The translations under genes and the position numbers were made by a program. From Pseudomonas sp. KU43P (GTDB lineage: Bacteria > Pseudomonadota > Gammaproteobacteria > Pseudomonadales > Pseudomonadaceae), in contig NZ_AP019365.1 of NCBI RefSeq assembly GCF_033095865.1, positions 2,701,501 through 2,765,500 of the forward strand: a DNA stretch of 64,000 nt. The letters are read 5' to 3'. Shown here piece after piece: positions 35,538-47,320 of this stretch. The notes below the pieces were generated by a model. That model ran no database searches. It was not told the DNA's origin and worked only from the letters and a program-made list of their open reading frames with translations. The stretch's first letter is position 1. The number at the start of each line of letters is the position of its first letter.

Positions 35538-36914
35538 ATGGCTATCAGTGTTTTCGACCTTTTCAAGATTGGCATCGGCCCTTCGAGCTCCCATACCGTC
35601 GGCCCGATGCGTGCTGCAGCGACGTTCGCCCAGGCCTTGCGCGAGCGTGGCCTGCTGGCCCAGGTAAGCCGGGTCGAGGTACGCCTATACGGCTCGCTGT
35701 CGGCCACCGGCGTTGGCCACGCCACTGACCGCGCCTGCCTGCTCGGGTTGATGGGCCAATGGCCTGACCGCATCGACCCGGCGACCATCGAGCTACGCGT
35801 CGGCCGGGTGATGCAGGAGCAGTGCCTGATACTCGACGGCAGCCAGCCCGTGGCGTTCGAATACGCCCGCGACATGCTGCTGCTGGACGAAAGCCTGCCG
35901 TATCACCCCAATGCCATGACCCTTGTGGCCGAAGGCGGGCAGGGCGTGCTGTTGAGCCAGACCTACTACTCCGTAGGTGGTGGCTTCATCGTCGAACAGC
36001 AGGAAATCGATGCGCCGGCCACCGAGGAGGGCGCCGTCAACCTGCCCTACGAATTTTCCAGCGCTGCCCAGTTGCTGGCCTTGTGCAAAGCCCACGGGCT
36101 GAGCGTCAGCCAGTTGATGCTGGCCAACGAATGCGCCTGGCGCCCTGAAAGCGAGGTGCGCGAAGGCTTGCTGCGTATCTGGGCGGCCATGCGCGAGTGC
36201 GTCGACAACGGCCTGCGCCACGAAGGCATCCTGCCCGGCGGGCTCAACGTCAAACGCCGCGCCGCGCGCTTGCACCGGAGCCTGCAGGAAATCGGCAAGC
36301 CCAACGTGATCGGCTCGACCTTGAGCGCCATGGAGTGGGTGAACCTGTTTGCCCTGGCGGTCAACGAAGAAAATGCCGCGGGCGGGCGCATGGTCACCGC
36401 GCCGACCAATGGCGCTGCGGGCATCATCCCGGCGGTGCTGCACTACTACATGAAGTTCAACCCCGGCGCTTGTGACGACGATGTGGTGGCCTTCCTGCTC
36501 GCGGCAGCTTCGGTCGGCATCCTGTGCAAGAAGAACGCCTCGATTTCCGGTGCCGAGGTGGGTTGTCAGGGTGAGGTCGGTTCGGCCTGCTCGATGGCGG
36601 CCGCAGGCCTGGCCGAAGTGCTGGGGGCAACGCCCCCGCAGTTGGAGAACGCTGCCGAGATCGCTCTGGAACACAACCTGGGGCTGACCTGCGACCCGGT
36701 TGGTGGGCTGGTCCAGGTGCCATGCATCGAGCGCAACGCGATTGCTGCGGTCAAGGCGATCAATGCCGTGCAGATGGCCTTGCGTGGGGATGGCGAGCAT
36801 TTCATCTCGCTCGATCGAGTGATCCGTACCCTGCGCGACACGGGGGCGGACATGCATGCCAATTACAAGGAGACCTCGCGGGGTGGGCTGGCGGTGGCGT
36901 TTGTCGAGTGCTAG
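35538..36914 (+). CDS. sdaA: L-serine dehydratase (SdaA-type, iron-sulfur)
   Basis: A 458-residue single-chain L-serine ammonia-lyase, giving pyruvate and ammonia. The N-terminal part has [22 protein letters not shown], the family signature. The C-terminal part carries the cysteines of the oxygen-sensitive 4Fe-4S cluster in [18 protein letters not shown] and [19 protein letters not shown], and ends [10 protein letters not shown]. Length matches E. coli SdaA (454). The ATG at 35538 is chosen because the family starts [16 protein letters not shown]; the open frame extends back over the LysR gene but that part has no family match. It belongs with the divergent LysR gene rather than the EPS operon. 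Confidence 0.93.
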   Translation: MAISVFDLFKIGIGPSSSHTVGPMRAAATFAQALRERGLLAQVSRVEVRLYGSLSATGVGHATDRACLLGLMGQWPDRIDPATIELRVGRVMQEQCLILDGSQPVAFEYARDMLLLDESLPYHPNAMTLVAEGGQGVLLSQTYYSVGGGFIVEQQEIDAPATEEGAVNLPYEFSSAAQLLALCKAHGLSVSQLMLANECAWRPESEVREGLLRIWAAMRECVDNGLRHEGILPGGLNVKRRAARLHRSLQEIGKPNVIGSTLSAMEWVNLFALAVNEENAAGGRMVTAPTNGAAGIIPAVLHYYMKFNPGACDDDVVAFLLAAASVGILCKKNASISGAEVGCQGEVGSACSMAAAGLAEVLGATPPQLENAAEIALEHNLGLTCDPVGGLVQVPCIERNAIAAVKAINAVQMALRGDGEHFISLDRVIRTLRDTGADMHANYKETSRGGLAVAFVEC

Positions 36915-37358
36915 GCGTGCTCCGCTACGGTTAAGACTTTTCCTGCGAGCAAGTGGGAGCAGGGTGAGACACGGCCGGCCGGGCCGGCGTTGAAATTGCT
37001 GAATGTCATTGTCAGCAAAGGCTTGCAAGCCATTCTTTAGGACTTAAAGTGGTTTCGAGTTCTCTGGTAAATTTTATTTGAGATCAATTGGTTAATTGAT
37101 TTATTTGAAGTCAATCCTTGCTTAAGACCTTTGGTGGAGTTGAGATCGAGCGCCGCCCGCGCGGCGCATCGCGGATAAATCCGCTCCTACATTTGTTGCA
37201 ACGTGCCATGGCCTGTCAGGCCATGGTTGTCCGCCTTTGGCGCCCGCCGAAAAATCGCGCCGGCTTGTAGGAGCGGATTTATCCGCGATGCGCCGCACGG
37301 GCGGCGCTCGATCTCACCTACACCCACGCCCGCAAGCCGAACTCACCAACAGCCGCGA
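36915..37358. other. Convergent intergenic region: AT-rich patch plus long inverted repeat
   Basis: Between the stops of sdaA and the FAD oxidase lie 444 bases. The first 225 are AT-rich for this genome and contain palindromes (GGCTTGCAAGCC near 37020 and ATCAATTGGTTAATTGAT at 37083-37100). The second half is the inverted repeat described separately. Both flanking genes end here, so no promoter is required. No reading frame with a ribosome site was found. Confidence 0.5.
37141..37316. repeat. 50-base imperfect inverted repeat with a central palindrome
   Basis: The arms 37141-37190 and 37267-37316 match at 49 of 50 positions in opposite orientation and contain GTAGGAGCGGATTTATCCGC, a motif of a known dispersed REP-like family in Pseudomonas. 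The 76-base centre holds a second palindrome (CCATGGCCTGTCAGGCCATGG, 37206-37226). This is a paired REP unit and may act as a strong bidirectional terminator between the convergent genes. Confidence 0.8.
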
Positions 37359-38654
37359 TTACCCCAACGCCTCCCGCAACCGATACCACAACATCCCCAG
37401 CGCCAGCAGCGGCGACCGCAACGCCTTGCCCCCCGGGAACGTCAGGTGCGGCACGGCGCTGAACACATCCAGCCCCTTGCTCTGCCCGAGCGCGATGCCT
37501 TCTGCAAGCAACTTGGCCGTCCAGTGGGTCACGTTCAGCCCATGCCCGGAATAGCCCTGGGCGTAGTAGACGTTGGGGTGCTGGTTCAACCTGCCCACCT
37601 GGGGGAAGCGGTTGGCGGTGATGCCGATCATGCCGCCCCACTGGTAGTCGATCTGCACCTCGGCCAGCTGTGGGAACACCTTGAGCACCTTCGGCCGCAT
37701 GTACGCCGCAATGTCCTTCGGGTCGCGCCCCGAGTAGTGGCAGGCACCACCGAACAGCAAGCGGCGGTCGGCGGTCAGGCGGTAGTAGTCCAGGCCGACC
37801 TTCTGGTCGCACAGCGCCATGTTCTGCGGGATGAGCGTGCTGGCCAGTGCTTCGGGCAGGGGCTCGGTCGCCACCACGTAGCTGCCGGCCGGCAGCACCT
37901 TGCCGCTCAGGCGGGGTTCCAGTTCATCCAGGTGCGCATTGCAGCCGAGTACCAGGTTCTTTGCACGCACCTTGCCGCGGGCGGTGTGCAGCGTCACCGT
38001 GGGGCCGTGTTCGATGCGCAGCACTGGGCTCTGCTCGAAAATGCGTACCCCCAGCCCATGCGCCGCACGTGCCTCGCCCTGCACCAGGTCGAGCGGGTGC
38101 AGATGGCCCGAGCCCATGTCCACCAGGCCGCCGGCATACTGGTTGCTGGCAACCACTTCGTGCATGCGCGCCGCTGGCACCAGGCGTGTCTCGTGTGGGT
38201 AGCCCAGGGCGGCGAGGTCGTCCTGTTCCTGCTGGAAGGCGGCGAACTGGGCGGGTGTGTTGGCCAGTTCGCAGAAGCCCCAGCGCAGGTCGCAATCGAT
38301 GCCGTAGCGCTCGATGCGGCTGGCCACCAGGGCCACAGAGTCGATGCCGGCGTGCTTGAGGTAATGCACGCCGTCCTGGCCGACGTAGCGGGCAAAGCCG
38401 CTGACGTCATGGCCGATGCCACGAATCAACTGGCCGCCGTTGCGCCCGCTGGCGCCCCAGCCGATGCGCCGGCCTTCCAGCAGGACCACCGACAGGCCTT
38501 GCTCGGCCAGTTCCAGGGCGGTGTTGACGCCCGTCAGGCCGCCGCCGACCACGCACACGTCGGCCGTCAGTTCGCCGTCGAGGCTGGGGTAGGGCGCCGT
38601 GTTGCGCGCTGTTGCGGCGTAGTACGACGCTGTGTGTTGGGTATCGAAAGGCAT
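37359..38654 (-). CDS. FAD-dependent amine oxidase (PuuB/gamma-glutamylputrescine oxidase-like)
   Basis: A 431-residue DAO-family flavoprotein. The FAD motif reads VCVVGGGLTGVNTALELAEQG with acidic LLEGRRIGWGASGRNGGQL, typical of gamma-glutamylputrescine oxidase. The C-terminal GYSGHGLNVTHWTAKLLAEGI is also conserved. It would oxidise gamma-glutamyl-putrescine or another polyamine derivative. It begins 14 bases after the polyamine-binding protein gene and downstream of a glutamine-synthetase-like gene, so all three form a minus-strand unit. Pseudomonas has several paralogs of this enzyme, and the exact substrate is not provable from sequence. Confidence 0.88.
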   Translation of the reverse strand: MPFDTQHTASYYAATARNTAPYPSLDGELTADVCVVGGGLTGVNTALELAEQGLSVVLLEGRRIGWGASGRNGGQLIRGIGHDVSGFARYVGQDGVHYLKHAGIDSVALVASRIERYGIDCDLRWGFCELANTPAQFAAFQQEQDDLAALGYPHETRLVPAARMHEVVASNQYAGGLVDMGSGHLHPLDLVQGEARAAHGLGVRIFEQSPVLRIEHGPTVTLHTARGKVRAKNLVLGCNAHLDELEPRLSGKVLPAGSYVVATEPLPEALASTLIPQNMALCDQKVGLDYYRLTADRRLLFGGACHYSGRDPKDIAAYMRPKVLKVFPQLAEVQIDYQWGGMIGITANRFPQVGRLNQHPNVYYAQGYSGHGLNVTHWTAKLLAEGIALGQSKGLDVFSAVPHLTFPGGKALRSPLLALGMLWYRLREALG

Positions 38655-38668
38655 GGCGCGTTCTCGGC

Positions 38669-41265
<2,597 letters not shown>

Positions 41266-41415
41266 ACAGACCTCTTGGTTGGGTTTTTGTGGCACTTGCG
41301 TGAAGGAGCCTTCCCACACGGCGTGCTGGCGACTATCTTGGTCGCAGCCCCCACGGGCGATCTATCCACTTTATTCGGCAATGAATGCACCAAAAGAGTG
41401 CAAATAGGACCAAGC

Positions 41416-42315
41416 GTGAACACGCCCAATGCCTTGCAAGTTCAGGCTTTCAACACCTGCGATGTGACCGAGCTGGTGCACGCCACCCCCGGTTGGCAGC
41501 AGCAGTACCGGCAGATGTCGCCGGGCCATTTCAGCGGCCAGCTGCGCTGCCTGGGGCTCGATGGCGTTGAGGTGTACGAAGAGCGGTTGAACACCCGCGT
41601 AGAGCAATTTTTTCGTGCCCCGAGTGGCGCCTTGGCGTTCTGCTTCGACCGCAGCGAAAACAGCCTGTACCTGCTCAACGAACAAAGCCGCAATATCTGG
41701 ATCACGCCGGAGAACTACCAGGAAGTGGCGGTGGTGTTCGACCAAGCCTTTCTGGCCCGCCACGGCCTCGACCCGCAGCGTCTCGAAGGGTTGTTCATGG
41801 TGCCGTTGGGCAGTGGCCAGAACGCCTTGTTCGGCAGTTGGCTCAGTGCCACGTTGACGCGTCTGGGCGAGGCGGGTTGCCCGCTCGAAGGCCAGGCACT
41901 GGCCGAGCAACTGCTGGAAGACTGCCTGTTCATCCTCGACAACGCCTGCCAGCGCCTGCAGGGCGGAGCCCTGGGGCGGCGAGGGGTGGAGCGGGGGATC
42001 ATGCAGCGGGTGAGCGAATGGGCAGCGGACTGCCCGGAAGAAACCCTCAACCTGGTGGAGCTGGCGGCCGTTGCAGGGGTTTCCCTGCGCCAGCTGCAGG
42101 ACGCCTTCAAGGCCTTTACCGGCATGCCCCCGGCGCAATGGTTGCGATTGCGCCGGCTCAACGGTGCGCGGCGCGACCTTCTGCGCGGCGGCCAGATGAC
42201 CGTCGCGGAGGTCGCCATGCGTTGGTCGTTCTGGCATTTGGGAAGGTTTTCAGAGAGTTACAGGCAATTGTTCAAGGAATTACCGAGCGAGACCCTCAAG
42301 CGCAGCCGGGCCTGA
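41416..42315 (+). CDS. AraC-family transcriptional regulator
   Basis: A 299-residue regulator with a C-terminal AraC domain: LVELAAVAGVSLRQLQDAF and VAEVAMRWSFWHLGRFSESYRQLFKELPSETLKR, the second recognition helix typical of the family. The N-terminal half is a sensing domain (AFCFDRSENSLYLLNEQSRNIW) resembling the EutR/CbrC-like branch. GTG at 41416 is preferred, with an AGGA ribosome site 5-8 bases upstream. It is divergent from the glutamine-synthetase gene and so is its most likely local regulator, perhaps responding to amines. The upstream open frame overlapping the synthetase is not the gene start. Confidence 0.85.
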   Translation: MNTPNALQVQAFNTCDVTELVHATPGWQQQYRQMSPGHFSGQLRCLGLDGVEVYEERLNTRVEQFFRAPSGALAFCFDRSENSLYLLNEQSRNIWITPENYQEVAVVFDQAFLARHGLDPQRLEGLFMVPLGSGQNALFGSWLSATLTRLGEAGCPLEGQALAEQLLEDCLFILDNACQRLQGGALGRRGVERGIMQRVSEWAADCPEETLNLVELAAVAGVSLRQLQDAFKAFTGMPPAQWLRLRRLNGARRDLLRGGQMTVAEVAMRWSFWHLGRFSESYRQLFKELPSETLKRSRA

Positions 42316-42355
42316 AACCTGCTATCTTGCCCGGCAGTTATCACCCGAGGTTTCG

Positions 42356-44263
42356 ATGTTCTACCTGCCTTTGCCCAGCGACCAGGCCGACCGCCTCGCC
42401 AGCGAGCCCACCGACTTCTTCCACACCGCCAGCCTGTTCGAGGCAGCCGCGGTGCTGTTCGTGCAGAACCTGCCACGGCAACCTGCCAGCGTCTCGGCCG
42501 ATGCCCAGGAGCGGCGCTTTGCCGAGATCGTGCGCATCGCCAATGAAGTCGAAACGGCGGCCCCGGGCCATTTCCAGGGCCAGGTGGCGCAGCATTTCGA
42601 CCGCGAAGCCTTCGCCATGGGCCTCGGCATGCTGGGCGAGAATGGCGTCGGCCTGGTTTCGCCGGAAGTCGAGTTCCCGCGCGAAGACTTCCAGGATGCC
42701 GAGGGCCAGTGGAACTTCCAGTTCGCCGACAGCTATCGTCAGCGCGTGACCCCGCTGCACCCGGTATACCTGCCATCCCTGCCCAGCGACCTGCTGCTCA
42801 GCGACCAGCAGAACCGGCTGCTGCGCGAGTTCCTTTCTGGGGTTGACGAGTCGGTGGCGGTGCAGGGTTTTGCCGGCACCGGCAAGACGTTCCTGATCCA
42901 GCAGTTCGCCCGCTTGCTCGACCCGCCGCGCACTTTGCTGCTGGCCCTCACCGAAGGCCAGTTGCGGGCGTTGCAGGCGCGGGTCAAGGATGCGGCGGCC
43001 TATACGGCCATGACTTTCGGCCAGTTGGCTGACGAAATCCTCAACCGAGACCTCACCAGCAACGGCTGGCGCCTGCGCGACCCGTACCGCACCAAGCTGT
43101 CATGGCGCCCGCAGGAAGCGCAGGTGGTGAAATGGCTGGCCATTCCCGACATCGGCCCCCTGGCCGCGCGCGATGTAGTAGCCCTGTGCATCAAGGCCGT
43201 GCGCAGTTTCTGCCGCAGCGGCGATAGCCAGCTTCAGTTGCACCACCTGCCCTGGGCCGGCCCGGGCACCACGCCGCTGGATCAGGAGGTGCTGCTGGAA
43301 AAGGCCAGGCTGTACTGGCAGGAGCTGGTTCGCCCCTCGGCCCGCGAAATCCAGCTGCCGGTGCGCGATTACCACCGGGTCAAGCTGTTGTCGCTGACCG
43401 CCGAGGTGATCGACAGCCGCTATACCCACGTCATCGTCGACGAAGCCCATGAGCTGTCTGCGCCGATGCTTGCCGTGCTCGACCGCAGCCCGCAATCGGT
43501 CATCGCCCTGGGCGACGAGCTGCAGAACCTCAACGGCCTGAGCCCGCACCACGGCGGCTTCATCCGTCAGCGCTACATCGACCACTCGCTGCGCGCCGGC
43601 CCGGCCATGGATGGTGTGCTCAACCCGTTGATCCAGGCGCACCCGGCGGCCATCCAGGCCGCCTTCAGCGGCAGTGCCGAGCATTACACGCGGGTGAGTT
43701 TCTTCGATGCGGTGACGGTGCCCGATAAGCCGACGGCGCTGATCGTCGACGACGAGTGGGGGCTGTTCGGCTGGTTCCAGCGCCTGACGCACCAAGGCGT
43801 GCCCTTCGTACTGCTGAAAAGTGCGCGCAAGGACTTCGAGCTGTTCGTCGAGGACTGCATCGAGCTGTACCGCTACGGCACCCGGCCGCGTCACCCGATG
43901 CTGTTTCGCTACCCTAGCTGGCAGGCGCTGGAGCAGGACAAGGGCGATGACAAGGCGTTTGTCGCGGTGGCCAACATGCTGCGCAAGGGCTACACCCCCG
44001 AGCATTTTGCCAAGGCCAAGAGCCGCTATCGCTGGGACAAAGCGCCGAAGCTGTTCCTGGGGCGTGTTCGCGATGTGAAGAACATGGAGTTCGCCCGGGT
44101 GATGGTGTCGCCGGAGTTGATGGTTGCGCCGGCAACGGCGGGCAATCGCAATGAACGGGCGCGGATGCTGGCGGGGTTGTATACCGCTTGCTCGCGAGCG
44201 CGGCATGAGTTGATCGTGCCGGGGGGGATGCTGGACTGGGTCAAGGACCAGGTTCGGGATTGA
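42356..44263 (+). CDS. SF1 (UvrD/Rep-like) helicase-fold ATPase of unknown role
   Basis: A 635-residue protein with an SF1-like ATPase core. Walker A is VQGFAGTGKTFLIQQF (about 170), Walker B is HVIVDEAHELSAPML (about 360), motif III reads ALGDELQNLNG and a C-terminal AGLYTACSRARHELIVPG resembles motif VI. The first 150 residues form a unique N-terminal domain (FYLPLPSDQADRLASEP). It lacks the length of UvrD/Rep (about 720) and no nuclease domain is seen. It sits alone between the AraC gene and the sad gene. Candidates are DNA repair, replication support or a defence-related ATPase; none is shown. Confidence 0.8.
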   Translation: MFYLPLPSDQADRLASEPTDFFHTASLFEAAAVLFVQNLPRQPASVSADAQERRFAEIVRIANEVETAAPGHFQGQVAQHFDREAFAMGLGMLGENGVGLVSPEVEFPREDFQDAEGQWNFQFADSYRQRVTPLHPVYLPSLPSDLLLSDQQNRLLREFLSGVDESVAVQGFAGTGKTFLIQQFARLLDPPRTLLLALTEGQLRALQARVKDAAAYTAMTFGQLADEILNRDLTSNGWRLRDPYRTKLSWRPQEAQVVKWLAIPDIGPLAARDVVALCIKAVRSFCRSGDSQLQLHHLPWAGPGTTPLDQEVLLEKARLYWQELVRPSAREIQLPVRDYHRVKLLSLTAEVIDSRYTHVIVDEAHELSAPMLAVLDRSPQSVIALGDELQNLNGLSPHHGGFIRQRYIDHSLRAGPAMDGVLNPLIQAHPAAIQAAFSGSAEHYTRVSFFDAVTVPDKPTALIVDDEWGLFGWFQRLTHQGVPFVLLKSARKDFELFVEDCIELYRYGTRPRHPMLFRYPSWQALEQDKGDDKAFVAVANMLRKGYTPEHFAKAKSRYRWDKAPKLFLGRVRDVKNMEFARVMVSPELMVAPATAGNRNERARMLAGLYTACSRARHELIVPGGMLDWVKDQVRD

Positions 44264-44290
44264 GCAGAAAAGGGGCCGCTGTGCGGCCCT

Positions 44291-44389
44291 TTCGCCGGTA
44301 AGCCGGCCCCCACCCGTACAGCGCTGCTTCTGCAGGCTGCGCAGATCCGGTGGGAGCCGGCTTGCCGGCGATGGGCTGCAAGGCAGCCC
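44291..44389. repeat. Inverted REP pair before the sad gene end
   Basis: A reversed REP (TTCGCCGGTAAGCCGGCCCC, from 44291) and a forward REP (GGTGGGAGCCGGCTTGCCGG, from 44350) face each other, followed by a hairpin GGGCTGCAAGGCAGCCC. They occupy the 136-base gap between the convergent helicase and sad genes and probably act as a bidirectional terminator. Confidence 0.8.
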
Positions 44390-44399
44390 AAATTACAAC

Positions 44400-45785
44400 T
44401 CAGTTACGATCCAGCCACACTGTCTGGGCATTGGTGAACTCACGCACACCAAAGTGCGACAGCTCGCGCCCGAAGCCGCTCTTCTTCACACCACCAAACG
44501 CCACGCGGGGGTCGGAAGCGCAGTAGCCGTTGATGAACACGCCACCGGTGTCCAGCGCCGCTGTCATGCGCTCTGCCAGGGCATAGTCGGCGGTGTAGAT
44601 GGTCGATGCCAGGCCGAACTCGCTGTCGTTGGCCAGTTCCACGGCGTGGTCGGCATCATGGGCAGTGATGATCGCCGCCACCGGCCCGAACAGCTCCTGC
44701 TTGAACGCGGTCATCTCCGGGGTCACGTTGGCGAACACGGTCGGTGCGTAGAAGTTGCCCACGCCCTCGACCTTGTTGCCGCCCAGCAGCAGGGTAGCGC
44801 CTTCGGCGAGGGTCGCCTGGACCTGGCCATCGAGCTCGTCACGCAGGTCGTAGCGGGCCATCGGGCCGATGTAGGTGTCGTCTTCCAGCGGGTTGCCGAC
44901 TTTCAGTTGGCGAGTCGCTTCGACGAACTTCTGCGTAAAGGCTTCGACGATGCTTTCCTCGACGATCAGGCGCTTGGCCGCAGCGCAGACCTGTCCGGTG
45001 TTCTGGTAACGGCCAATGACCGCAGCCTTGACTGCGGCATCGAGGTCGGCATCCGCCAGTACGATGAACGGGTCGGAACCGCCCAACTCCAGCACGCACT
45101 TCTTCAGCGCGGCACCAGCCTGTGCGCCGATGGCCATGCCGGCGCGCACGCTGCCGGTCAAGGTCACGGCGGCGATGCGCGGGTCGTTGATGGCGCGGGT
45201 GACGCCTTCAGGGGTCACATTGAGCACTTCGAACACGCCTTGTGGCACGCCGGCGTCCTTGAACAGTTCACCCAGCAGGTAGGCACTGCCCATCACGTTC
45301 GGGGCGTGCTTGAGCACGTAGGTGTTGCCGGCCAGGATCGCCGGTACCGCACCGCGCAGCACCTGCCAGACCGGGAAGTTCCACGGCATCACCGCCAGGA
45401 TCGGGCCCAGCGGGCGGTATTCGATACGGGCCTTCTCCACCTGGGTCGGCTCGGGGGCGAGCATGGCCGGGCCGTGCTCGGCGTACCAGCGGCACAGGCC
45501 TACGCACTTGCTCACTTCGCCGCGTGCCTGGCTGACCGGCTTGCCGATTTCGTGGCTGATCATCTGCGCGAAGGCCTCGGCCTTGGCTTCCAGTGCGCTG
45601 GCCAGGGCGAGCAGGTATTCGCTGCGCTGACCCAGCGACACCTGGCGCCACTGGCGGTAGCCGAGCTTGGCACGTTGCAATGCGGCTTCCAGTGCGGCAT
45701 CGGTGTCGAAGGGGTAGCTACCGATCTGTTCGCCGCTGAAGGGGTCGACGGAGATGGCGTGGGTCAGGCTGCTGATCGCGCTCAT
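44400..45785 (-). CDS. sad: Succinate-semialdehyde dehydrogenase (Sad/YneI-type)
   Basis: A 461-residue aldehyde dehydrogenase, same length as E. coli Sad (462). The general-base motif KKCVLELGGSDPFIV and the catalytic cysteine segment NTGQVCAAAKRLIV are intact, as are the cofactor segments VMPWNFPVWQVLR and LTGSVRAGMAIG. Sad oxidises succinate semialdehyde to succinate, the last step of putrescine/GABA degradation. It is divergent from a LysR gene very similar to E. coli PtrR, which controls sad there, so the assignment is supported by context. REP elements follow the gene. Confidence 0.92.
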   Translation of the reverse strand: MSAISSLTHAISVDPFSGEQIGSYPFDTDAALEAALQRAKLGYRQWRQVSLGQRSEYLLALASALEAKAEAFAQMISHEIGKPVSQARGEVSKCVGLCRWYAEHGPAMLAPEPTQVEKARIEYRPLGPILAVMPWNFPVWQVLRGAVPAILAGNTYVLKHAPNVMGSAYLLGELFKDAGVPQGVFEVLNVTPEGVTRAINDPRIAAVTLTGSVRAGMAIGAQAGAALKKCVLELGGSDPFIVLADADLDAAVKAAVIGRYQNTGQVCAAAKRLIVEESIVEAFTQKFVEATRQLKVGNPLEDDTYIGPMARYDLRDELDGQVQATLAEGATLLLGGNKVEGVGNFYAPTVFANVTPEMTAFKQELFGPVAAIITAHDADHAVELANDSEFGLASTIYTADYALAERMTAALDTGGVFINGYCASDPRVAFGGVKKSGFGRELSHFGVREFTNAQTVWLDRN

Positions 45786-45885
45786 GGCGGGGGTACTCGT
45801 TGTTGTTAATCCGTGAGGCCAGACTAGTGGGCTATGGCTTTAATGAAAACTGAATAATAATGAGCGAAACATTCACGTTTGGAGA

Positions 45886-46758
45886 ATGATCGTGGACCTG
45901 GTGCAACTGGAGATCTTCAAGGCCGTGGCAGAGCAAGGCAGCATCAGCGCCGCCGCCCAGCACATCCATCGGGTGCCGTCGAACCTCACCACCCGTATCA
46001 AGCAGTTGGAAGAAGACCTGGGCGTCGAGCTGTTCATTCGTGAAAAGAGCCGCCTGCGCCTGTCGCCGGCTGGCTGGAATTTCCTCGAGTACACCCGGCG
46101 TATTCTCGACCTGGTGCATGAAGCACGGCTGACCGTGGCCGGCGAAGACCCGCAGGGCACTTTCGCCCTGGGATCGCTGGAAAGCACGGCGGCGGTGCGC
46201 ATCCCGGCGCTGCTGGCGGCGTACAACCAGCGCTTTCCCAAGGTCGACCTCGACCTCTCCACCGGCCCATCGGGCACCATGCTCGAAGGTGTGTTGTCCG
46301 GGCGCCTGGTGGCGGCGTTCGTCGATGGGCCGGTGCTGCATCCGACGCTCGAAGGCATGCCGGTGTTCGAGGAGGAGATGGTGATCATCTCGCCGCTCAA
46401 CCACGCGCCGGTGCGGCGCGCCCAGGACGTCAACGGCGCGAGCATCTACGCCTTTCGCGCCAACTGCTCATATCGCCATCACTTCGAGAACTGGTTCGTC
46501 CAGGACCAGGCCGTGCCGGGCAAGATCCACGAGATGGAGTCGTACCACGGCATGCTCGCCTGCGTCAGTGCCGGGGCAGGCCTGGCCATGTTGCCGCGCA
46601 GCATGCTCGACAACATGCCCGGCTGCAGCACGGTCAGCGCCTGGCCGATGTCGGAGGATTTTCGCTACCTCAAGACCTGGCTGGTGTGGCGGCGCGGCAC
46701 CGTGTCACGCAGCCTGAGCATGTTCGTGAAATTGCTCGAGGAGCGGCGCACGGCATGA
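45886..46758 (+). CDS. ptrR: LysR-family regulator PtrR (YneJ-like)
   Basis: A 290-residue LysR regulator. Its helix-turn-helix ([20 protein letters not shown], continuing [25 protein letters not shown]) and effector domain ([65 protein letters not shown]) are very close, from memory, to E. coli PtrR. It is divergent from sad across 100 bases, as in E. coli, and probably regulates it. The ATG at 45886 or GTG at 45892 are both possible; MDLVQLEIF fits the family better. Confidence 0.9.
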   Translation: MIVDLVQLEIFKAVAEQGSISAAAQHIHRVPSNLTTRIKQLEEDLGVELFIREKSRLRLSPAGWNFLEYTRRILDLVHEARLTVAGEDPQGTFALGSLESTAAVRIPALLAAYNQRFPKVDLDLSTGPSGTMLEGVLSGRLVAAFVDGPVLHPTLEGMPVFEEEMVIISPLNHAPVRRAQDVNGASIYAFRANCSYRHHFENWFVQDQAVPGKIHEMESYHGMLACVSAGAGLAMLPRSMLDNMPGCSTVSAWPMSEDFRYLKTWLVWRRGTVSRSLSMFVKLLEERRTA

Positions 46759-46819
46759 ACCTGCCCTTGGGGCAGGTATCCAATGTCAGGTAAGCCATCT
46801 CCACAAGGAGGAGCTGACC

Positions 46820-47263
46820 ATGCGTAATCATCACTATGCCCTGGGTGCTGCGCTGTTATTGACCTTGGCACTGCCCTGGACCCTCGCCGCCGCCGCGGAC
46901 CTGAATGCCCCCATCAACATGCAAGCCGTGCAACTGCAGCCGCAGGAGCAGAACGGCATCCGCTACCTGGAAGGTGGTATCGGCCAGGACGAAGCCAATG
47001 CCCTGCGCAAGACCCCAGGCTACGACCTGCACGTAGAGCTCTCTGCAGGGCCCAGCGGCCAGTTCCAGAGTGGCGCCGCGGTGGAGATCCAGAATGCACA
47101 AGGCAAGTCGCTGCTGAGCGTGCAGGACGTCGGGCCTCTGCTTTACGTACAACTGCCGCCGGGCCAGTACAAGGTGGTGGGGCAGGCTGAAGGCACCACG
47201 GTGCAGCAGCAGGTGACGGTGAATGGCAAGGCGCCTGCCACGGTAAGTCTGAACTGGCGTTGA
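46820..47263 (+). CDS. Small secreted beta-sandwich (CarboxypepD_reg-like) protein
   Basis: A 147-residue protein with a signal peptide (HHYALGAALLLTLALPWTLA, cleaving after AAA). The mature part has a beta-rich pattern with GYDLHVELSAGPSGQFQSGA, VEIQNAQGKSLLSVQDVGPL and PPGQYKVVGQAEGTTVQQQVTVNGKAPATVSLNW, typical of a carboxypeptidase-regulatory or transthyretin-like sandwich. No enzymatic residue is evident. A GGAGGAG ribosome site precedes the ATG. Function unknown; it is a soluble periplasmic protein in likely synteny with other Pseudomonas genomes. Confidence 0.75.
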   Translation: MRNHHYALGAALLLTLALPWTLAAAADLNAPINMQAVQLQPQEQNGIRYLEGGIGQDEANALRKTPGYDLHVELSAGPSGQFQSGAAVEIQNAQGKSLLSVQDVGPLLYVQLPPGQYKVVGQAEGTTVQQQVTVNGKAPATVSLNWR

Positions 47264-47280
47264 TCAGGTAAAGACGCTAA

Positions 47281-47298
47281 GGAGTACATCTGTACTCC
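47281..47298. promoter_or_regulatory. Palindrome GGAGTACATCTGTACTCC before the dioxygenase gene
   Basis: Perfect 8-base arms (GGAGTACA/TGTACTCC) separated by TC, starting 18 bases after the upstream stop and ending 22 bases before the ATG at 47321. The position suggests a repressor operator or an mRNA hairpin affecting the GGAGGAG ribosome site that follows. Confidence 0.4.
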
Positions 47299-47320
47299 AG
47301 TGGCGGAGGAGCACATTGCC

